A stretch of 12,500 nt of DNA from Halisarca cf. caerulea (Eukaryota > Porifera > Demospongiae > Chondrillida > Halisarcidae), in NCBI GenBank assembly GCA_963170055.1, contig CAUJGJ010000397.1:11739301-11751800 (forward strand), written 5' to 3'. The position numbers and the translations under genes were made by a program. Every line of letters starts with the position of its first letter. The first letter of the stretch is position 1. A model generated the notes under the pieces. The model saw only the letters and a program-made list of their open reading frames with translations, ran no database searches and was not told the DNA's origin. This document shows positions 6,991-12,500 of this stretch, one piece after another.

Positions 6991-7832
6991 ATGGCCAACC
7001 AGACAATATATCACCACCACCAATGAAAAAAAAGAAAGCGACCTTGACATCTTATGGCCCTACCAGCAATCCCATCATTATTTCTGACTCACCAAGCAAA
7101 CAGAGTACTACCTATTGGGTGGCAGAATTAGTGCTCTCTGCTTTAGATAAGCAAGAACTCCACAGTGGTGCCTGGCTGACAGACAAGCATGTGAGTGCTG
7201 TTAACAAAATAATAGCAAAGCAGTTCCCACACCAAAAGGGATTTGAAGATACCGTGGTGCTTGCCGAATGTCTAACATATAAATCAGGAGTGGAAAATTT
7301 CATTTAAGTGATCAATTTGGGAAGACAACATTTGGTATGCGTTTCCAATGTGTTTGCACCACCTGGAGTGATAGATGTCTATGATAGCATGCCAGCTTAT
7401 TCCACTAAGTCCTTTCAGTTGCAAACACAAGTGGTAGCTATCTTGAGAACACAGAACAGTGCATTTGAGCTCAGGCACGTTGATGTTCAACGGCAGATTG
7501 GATTTGATGACTGTGCCCTGTTCTCCATAGCCAATGCTATCACCTTGTGTATGAAGAGGGACCCTCATACTGTCAGCTACATCCAAACAGCCATGCGTTA
7601 GCACCTTGGCAGATGCTTTGAGGAACTCAAGCTCCAGCCATTTCCTTCTCCAGACAGGCCAAGGAGATTAGGAAGGCAGAGAATTTTAAATTCTGAAGTT
7701 GTGAAAGTTCATTGCATATGACGCCTTCCCTGGAAAAGTTGTGGTTCCAGGCATGGAAGGATGATTCTTTGCGGGAGACGTAAAAAATGGTACCATGAGC
7801 ATTGCATGAAAGTTGCAGAAGACAAATTCTAG
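6991..7832 (+). pseudogene. Ulp1-like cysteine protease exon with C-terminal PHD-like finger, broken
   Basis: This is the last exon of the Ginger-like gene. After a basic stretch (PPPMKKKKATLTSYGPTS) comes a C48/Ulp1-type protease. It has His in GRQHLVCVSN (7329-7331), Asp in VYDSM (7383-7385), and Gln (7494-7496) five residues before Cys (7512-7514) in QIGFDDCALF. These match the His-Asp-Gln-Cys set of SUMO/NEDD8-type proteases, though the usual Trp after His is Leu. The C-terminus (about 7710-7800) keeps a PHD-like Cys pattern ending in WYHEHC, but one Cys position is a TGA (7719-7721) and another CxxC half is Arg. Further in-frame stops sit at 7305-7307 and 7599-7601. The final stop is at 7830-7832. 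Such proteases would act on ubiquitin-like modifiers or viral-style polyproteins; the role in Ginger elements is not known to me. Confidence 0.8.
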
Positions 7833-8137
7833 AATAGAAATTTAGATTATGTTTGTGAAATTTGTGCTGCAAACTAACTTAATATTTACTAATAATTAGT
7901 TCATAGTTTAATCTAATACCATTAAACTTTATATTATTTTTTCTATACTATAACTCCTGCCACAGTGACTGTTAGTATTTTTCATGCATATGTTCACATG
8001 TTTTTATAGTCATACAGTGAGTTTCGTCAATCTTTATTATTGTGTTGTATAATTGGGGCGAGCCTAAGCGGGCCCCACATAAACGAGTCCGCGTTGCTCC
8101 AATCATATGTATTATTATTATTATTATGGTACGTCGG
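7833..8137. other. Non-coding, no gene seen
   Basis: AT-rich sequence after the Ulp1 exon. ATTAAA at 7921 could serve as a weak polyadenylation signal. A GC-rich patch at 8055-8090 (GGGGCGAGCCTAAGCGGGCC) resembles a transposon end but has only a poor partner near 8969-8985. A short ATT microsatellite lies at 8109-8126. Confidence 0.5.
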
Positions 8138-8303
8138 TCATCGTTAATAACAGGGTTTTACTCATTGCGGATCGTTGAGCTATCGTAACAGGGTTCTACT
8201 CATTTGGTGATTGTTAACAAGTAGGCTGCTAAATGGAAACTATTTTACAGCAAGCTTTACTGTTCAGCTGGAAACTATTTTACAGCAAGCCTTACTGTTT
8301 AGC
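8138..8303. repeat. Short tandem duplications of about 45 and 35 bp
   Basis: AACAGGGTTTTACTCATT (near 8149) and AACAGGGTTCTACTCATT (near 8188) are two diverged copies of one unit. Then TGGAAACTATTTTACAGCAA occurs at 8234 and 8269, giving two copies of a 35-bp unit that differ at about two positions. Confidence 0.8.
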
Positions 8304-8394
8304 CAAACCGGTTTTGCATACATTTGTGAAGGACGTATGCCGCAGTGAATGGCGTATGCCGAACATCGTGTGTAACAATAATCGCGAACGTACG

Positions 8395-8600
8395 GATCAT
8401 GTTGCTGTTATCTCTGGTAGACTCTGTATTACTGTTTGCGATCATGTTGGTGTTATCTCTGATATACTGTGTGTTACTGTTTGCGATCATGTTGGTGTTA
8501 TCTCTGGTAGACTCTGTGTTACTGTTTGCGATCATGTTGGTGTTATCTCTGGTAGACTCTGTGTTACTTTCCGTGATGATGCTGGTGCCCTCTTTGCTCA
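8395..8600. repeat. 45-bp tandem repeat, four copies plus a partial one
   Basis: Units start at 8395, 8440, 8485 and 8530, each beginning GATCATGTTG and running through TCTCTGGTAGACTCTGTGTT. A decayed fifth starts at 8575. The 45-bp period is a multiple of three, so several frames on both strands stay open by repetition (for example the 15-residue CDHVGVISGRLCVTV). No start context, domain or splice signal supports a protein. Confidence 0.9.
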
Positions 8601-8737
8601 GTGGTACTGTCTTTCCATAAAATATTAAATTTGCTGTTATAATTATTATGGTACGTCGAGAAGCCTCGCTGCAATACCAGTTTTCTCATACATCTGTGAA
8701 CTATGTATCTATCATTAATATTATCTAAACAGAGCAT

Positions 8738-8948
8738 ATCATGATACATAGGCAATACGTGTGCACTGCTTTTGTCACTGCTGCTACTGCTACTGCATGT
8801 CTGTGCAGATCACGATACATAGGCAATACGTGTGCATTGCTTTTTCACTGCTGCTACTGCTACTGCATGTCTGTGCAGATCACGATACATAGGCAATACG
8901 TGTGCACTGCTTTTTCACTGCTGCTACTGCTACTACATGTCTGTGCAG
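8738..8948. repeat. 70-bp tandem repeat, three copies
   Basis: The units are 8738-8808 (71 bp), 8809-8878 and 8879-8948. They are nearly identical, with CATAGGCAATACGTGTGCA near the start, then a CTGCTGCTACTGCTACT run, ending CTGTGCAG. The near identity shows recent amplification. Confidence 0.92.
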
Positions 8949-9203
8949 ACCACTGTACACTGTTCGAGTTTAGGCGAGCCCCTCCAGACTCTGTCTGAAC
9001 TAGTATTATAGATTCTGAATTACTTTTGTCAGGTGGACCCTATACACTAATGAAAAGACACTACTAATAATATTATACTGACAAGTGAGCAGCAGGAAAA
9101 AAGAATATAAAAACTTAGTCTAATAGAAAAAGAATTTACAAAAATATATACTCTGCAGTATATGTGGTGCCTCAAGCTCATGCTATGTATTGAACCTGCT
9201 TTT
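8949..9203. other. Non-coding spacer, no gene seen
   Basis: AT-rich sequence between two repeat blocks. All frames are short. A GC-rich motif at 8969-8985 (GAGTTTAGGCGAGCCCC) loosely mirrors the one near 8057. Confidence 0.5.
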
Positions 9204-9432
9204 CAAAGCACAAATTTTGTATTCTGATGCAGAACACAAATTTGTAATCCAGCATTGCAAATCAGAGCACAATTTTGTAATCCAACATTGACAATGTACT
9301 TCAGAGCACAAAGTCGTAATCCAGTATTGCACTTCAGAGCACTAATTTGTATTCTATAATGTGGATGGAATTAACTTCAAAACACATATTTGCATTCCAG
9401 CGTGCAAATATGGAATATAAATTTGTATTCCA
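9204..9432. repeat. Degenerate tandem repeat of roughly 35-45 bp
   Basis: Diverged copies of a unit like CAGAGCACAAATTTGTAATCC recur at about 9206, 9230, 9263, 9303, 9337, 9381 and 9415. Spacing and bases vary, so this is an old array. Confidence 0.65.
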
Positions 9433-9793
9433 ATTAATTAACACAATAAGAATTCACACCACAAAAGAAGACTAGGACTCTATACAGTAATGTTATGTAT
9501 TTCCTGATACTAACTTTCTATTACACAAATTGGATTTCTGTGCATGTTATATAAAACTGCATATCAGTTACGTGCACACACATTATGTGGATATCCATGC
9601 ACAGTAAAACTCTATATATAGGTAAGTATTATTATATAGCAGCAATAATTGGTGATCCTACCTTCAGTTGGACCTTCATGTATGCAACTTATGCTTTAAA
9701 TTTGGCATGGCCAACCAAAATTCCTGATTATAGGAGCAAAATTAATTAATATGTATATTTTACCTCCTGCATGTACTGAAAGAATATAGCATT
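9433..9793. other. Non-coding spacer before the satellite, no gene seen
   Basis: AT-rich sequence without a coding frame, repeat array or splice pattern I can defend. CAGTAAAACTCTATATATAG at 9602 looks like a possible transposon end but no inverted partner was found. Confidence 0.5.
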
Positions 9794-10769
9794 CTGTGTG
9801 TGAAACCCATGTACTGTAGATATGGGGACCCGACATTATCGAGTTCCAGTTTAACATGTATGTGAGACCCATGGCCATGTGACAGCATGTAAATATGGGG
9901 ACCCCACACTATAGGGCCCCAGCATAGCATGACTTGTTGTACATGGAACCCATGTAAATATGGGGACCCCACACACTATACTGAATATAAGGCCCCAGCA
10001 TAGCATGCTGTGTGTGAAACACATGTAGATATGGGGACCCCACACTATAGGGCCCCAGCATAGCATGCTGTGTGTGAGACACATGTAGATATGGGGACCC
10101 CACACTATAGGGCCCCAGCATAGCATGCTGTGTGTGAGACACATGTAGATATGGGGACCCCACACTATACTCAGTCTAAGCCCTCAACATAGCATGCTGT
10201 GCATGTAGATATGGGGACCCCACACTATGCTCAGTCTAAGCCCTCAACATAGCATGCTGTGCATGTAGATATGGGGACCCCACACACTATATTCAGTTAG
10301 GCCCCCAACATAGCATGCTGTGCATGGATCCCATGTAGATATGGGGACCCCACACACTATACTGAATATAAGGCCCCAGCATAGCATGCTGTGTGTGAGA
10401 CACATGTAGATATGGGAACCCCACACTATACTCAGTCTAAACCCTCAATATAGCATGCTGTGCATGGAGCCCATGTAGATATGGGGACCCCACACTATAC
10501 TCAGTCTATGCCCTCAACATAGCATGCTGTGCATGTAGATATGGGGACCCCACATACTATACTGAATATAAGGCCCAGCATAGCATGCTGTGCATGTAGA
10601 TATGGGGACCCCACACACTATACTCAGTCTAAACCCCCAACATAGCATACTGTGCATGATACACATGTAGATATGGGGACCCCACACTATGCTCAGTCTA
10701 AGCCCTCAACATAGCATGCTGTGCATGGAGCCCATGTAGATTTGGGGACCCCACACACTATACAGAATA
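9794..10769. repeat. Satellite array 1, about 15 monomers of 60-73 bp
   Basis: Head-to-tail monomers share GTAGATATGGGGACCCCACA and AGCATAGCATGCTGTG. Taking TATGGGG as register, monomers start at 9821, 9894, 9959, 10030, 10090, 10150, 10210, 10270, 10340, 10411, 10480, 10540, 10601, 10672 and 10741 (10411 and 10741 have one-base variants of the marker). Most spacings fall in two classes, 60-61 and 69-73 bp, which differ by an extra GGAGCCCATG-like segment. A second variable segment is either CTATAGGGCCCCAG or CTATACTCAGTCTAAGCCCT. The longest near-perfect run is three 60-bp steps from 10030 to 10210. Frames through it are open only because of the period. Confidence 0.95.
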
Positions 10770-11460
10770 CTGTAAAGGTAGAAATTTTCGCAGGTGGTTT
10801 ATTTTAGCGTTTTTCGCGAGTCATTCCAAACCCAAATATTAATCCTAGGCACAAAGTGCAACAGGAGAGGGTTTAACACATGGCTCAATACAAAGTTAAG
10901 AGCGACGTTGTTTAAGTAGTTGAGTCACATTGGAAGCGATATCCCTTCTGAATCAGTCTATATGATCTTGTTCGATCGTTTCTTTTGAGCTTACCTTCGA
11001 AGCAAGTTATTTTAATTTGTTTAGAGGAATTGGAATAAGAAAAGACGAGTATGAGAAAGTATCGCAAACGAACAGTTGGAGATCAAGCGATTGGTTTTGG
11101 CTGGTTAGTGATCACGAGGTAGCTAGAACTCTTCGATGTAGGATTTTAAGGACAAGAACTCATCGCAGTAACGATTACTGGTTTGTTTCTCGCATCACAG
11201 CATTACCTGGCTGTAATCTAGCTCTACTTCTGAATAACTGTAAGCGTTGTATCCTCTAACTCACTCGTCGATAGAATAGAAGGTTGCCATAACTTCGATG
11301 TTCTTTGAACGTTTTTCTGCGCAGCTCCTGTTCCCACAAATGATATTCATGTGATACCTTTGGCTGGGGATGCGAAATTTAATACCCTCGAAAATTTCAA
11401 AATAAAGGAAATTTTGGGATTCGCAAATATTTGAACCCTCAAAATTTTCTATCCATACGG
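10770..11460. mobile_element. 691-bp MITE inserted in the satellite, TA flanked
   Basis: The left end CTGTAAAGGTAGAAATTTTC matches the reverse complement of the right end, CCGTATGGATAGAAAATTTT, imperfectly. TA lies on both sides (10768-10769 and 11461-11462). Near the right end are two direct copies of a 33-bp block, GGGATGCGAAATTTAATACC (from 11367) and GGGATTCGCAAATATTTGAA (from 11416). The distance between the flanking TATGGGG markers (10741 and 11506) is 765. Subtracting 693 leaves 72, a normal monomer length, so the borders are right to within a few bases. There is no transposase. Confidence 0.82.
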
Positions 11461-12015
11461 TATATAAGGCCCAGCATAGCTTGCTGTGTGTAGGAGCCAT
11501 GTAGATATGGGGACCCCCACACTATACTCAGTCTACGCCCTCAACATAGCATGCTGTGCATGTAGATATGGGGACCCCACACACTATACTCAGTTAAGCC
11601 CCCAACATAACATGCTGTACATGGATCCCATGTAGATATGGGGACCCCACACACTATACTGAATATTAGCCCACAACATAGCATGCTGCGTGTGAGACCC
11701 ATGTAGATATGGGGACCCCACACACTATACTGAATATAAGGCCCCAGCATAGCATGCTGTGCATGGAGCCCATGTAGATATGGAGACCCCATGTACACTC
11801 TATACTCAGTATAAGGCCCAACATATTATGCGTGTAATAGGCCTCAACATTACGCCACACCATACTATGGCCACATGTGCACATGGTAATAGCAATCTGT
11901 GTAGCTGTGGGGACTCCACAATATAGGAACCATACACAACAGTCATGCATGGAATGTGTGTAGATAACTATGTGTTCTATAACTATGGATGGGGACCTCA
12001 TAATAGGACCCCAAT
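11461..12015. repeat. Satellite array 2, five good monomers then decayed units
   Basis: This continues array 1 after the MITE. TATGGGG markers are at 11506, 11567, 11637, 11708 and 11779 (the last reads TATGGAG), with spacings of 61, 70, 71 and 71 bp. From about 11815 the units decay but remain recognisable through GGGGACTCCACA (about 11909) and GGGGACCTCATAATAGGACC (about 11991). The array edge near 12015 is diffuse, as expected for the older margin of a satellite. Confidence 0.88.
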
Positions 12016-12410
12016 AAGAAATTGGGACTCTCAGTCACCTCCTGAGTGTGCTCGAGTTCTAACAAACAACTAGCTATCGTAATATTACTATTTACCTCTC
12101 AGCTGAGAAGGAACAAGCTATTCTAGTGACTATCGTTATATTACTGATATAGTGGATACTGAAGAACCTCCTGGTGTTGATCTCTGTCCTAAGAACTCTC
12201 TTCTATATCGTTTAAAGTTAGCTTCACGTGTTCAGTTTTCGTGAAATTGTTCATGATCAAATCCGTACCACAAGATGCACTGAAACAGTCTTGGCATTCT
12301 AAATTTCACTGAGCCGAGATATGAGCCTCGTATAAAGAAATTAAGCGATTGTAAAACTTATCGGAACGAAAATCTGTTGGTTTCCAGAAAGTCCCCAAAA
12401 CTACGGCAGG
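12016..12410. other. Non-coding spacer, no gene seen
   Basis: No open frame or splice pattern is supported. A diverged direct repeat, CTATCGTAATATTACT (12072 onward) and CTATCGTTATATTACT (12129 onward), is the only structure noted. Confidence 0.55.
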
Positions 12411-12500
12411 AGCCCCATTTCTATCGTAGCTATAGGGCCCGGGAGCCCCATATCTACGTAAATATAGGGCCAGGGGCCCCATATCTACGTAGATTTGGGG
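12411..12500. repeat. 31-33-bp repeat ending in a near-perfect palindrome, runs off the window
   Basis: Units are anchored on CCCC at 12413, 12446 and 12477, with spacings of 33 and 31. Each has the form AGCCCCATATCTACGTA, then a TATAGGGCC segment. The last unit contains the perfect 12-bp palindrome ATCTACGTAGAT (12483-12494) inside CCCC...GGGG. In reverse complement the units carry GTAGATATGGGG, the core of the 60-73-bp satellite, so they are an inverted, shortened relative of it. Confidence 0.7.

Larger units (their letters stand above)
1..7832 (+). mobile_element. Degenerate Ginger1-like DNA transposon (integrase-Ulp1-PHD), 5' end outside window
   Basis: This is the span covered by pieces of one multi-exon transposase gene. 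Gypsy-type integrase exons lie at the left and a Ulp1-type protease exon with a PHD-like finger at the right. Ginger1 cut-and-paste transposons are known to join a Gypsy-like integrase with a GPY/F motif to a C-terminal Ulp1 or OTU protease, which fits the order seen here. No reverse transcriptase or LTR is visible, although the 5' part lies outside the window. I could not find the 3' terminal inverted repeat because its partner would be upstream of position 1. The copy is dead and is interrupted by two MITEs and a hAT element. It could instead be a host gene derived from such an element, but the many breaks argue against a working one. Confidence 0.7.

Noticed and set aside
8233..8628. 131-residue plus-strand frame with a 15-residue repeat
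   Set aside because: It lies on 35- and 45-bp tandem repeats and is matched by open frames in other phases and on the other strand. It looks like a by-product of the period.
8055..8990. GC-rich ends GGGGCGAGCCTAAG and (reverse complement) GGGGCTCGCCTAAA as transposon TIRs
   Set aside because: About 11 of 13 positions match and then similarity stops. Kept only as a hint, not called as a mobile element.
9851..10165. Minus-strand open frames of 60-110 residues with a repeating GPHIYM-type motif in the satellite (also at 10244-10426 and 11541-12001)
   Set aside because: The frames are open because 60-bp monomers keep phase. Several frames are open at once, and they break where monomer length changes to 70-71. 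No domain or splice support.
9794..10769. CRISPR-like array
   Set aside because: The whole unit repeats, with no unique spacers, and the context is eukaryotic.
11017..11259. 80-residue plus-strand frame inside the 691-bp MITE
   Set aside because: No recognisable domain, short, and inside an otherwise non-coding element. Chance length for this composition.

Overview
The window reads as eukaryotic, AT-rich, repeat-dense DNA from an invertebrate animal. Several things point that way: short GT-AG introns (one of about 104 bp), a Ginger1-like integrase transposon, a ZMYM/TTF-finger hAT transposon, several TA-flanked MITEs, microsatellites and a long tandem satellite. A sponge or another aquatic invertebrate is my best guess, but nothing here fixes the species. 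I found no intact host gene, no tRNA or rRNA, and no CRISPR array. I read the window as a nest of decayed transposable elements followed by satellite DNA.

Layout. (1) Positions 1 to about 7832 hold one broken, intron-containing, Ginger1-like transposase gene on the + strand. The integrase core exons (1-59, 866-997, 1102-1752) carry the D35E spacing across an intron and end in a GPY/F-like domain. Linker exons follow. The last exon (6991-7832) encodes a Ulp1-type cysteine protease with a readable His-Asp-Gln-Cys set, then a damaged PHD-like finger. At least four in-frame stops and two frameshifts kill it. (2) Its introns are loaded with insertions. There is a TA-flanked MITE at 330 to about 770 and another at 6422-6908. 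The largest insertion is a hAT element (2797-5582) with 17-bp TIRs and CAAAT flanks. Its transposase (3088-5347) is disrupted by only two apparent single-base deletions. The hAT sits between two diverged, inverted, collinear arms (about 2610-2735 and 5605-5730), which suggests it landed in an older foldback element. (3) Positions 7833-9780 are non-coding, with 35-, 45-, 70- and about 35-40-bp tandem repeats. (4) Positions 9790 to about 12015 are a satellite of roughly 20 monomers in 60-61 and 69-73 bp length classes. It is split by a 691-bp TA-flanked MITE (10770-11460). Removing that MITE and one TA restores a monomer of normal length. (5) The window ends in a short 31-33-bp repeat that shares the satellite core in inverted orientation.

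How the parts relate. The elements form a readable order of insertion: Ginger gene first, then a foldback element and MITEs in its introns, then the younger hAT. No working gene system is visible. The most unusual content is the integrase plus Ulp1 plus PHD-like architecture, the palindromic double E-box in the hAT leader, the nested foldback arms, and the satellite with its inverted relative.
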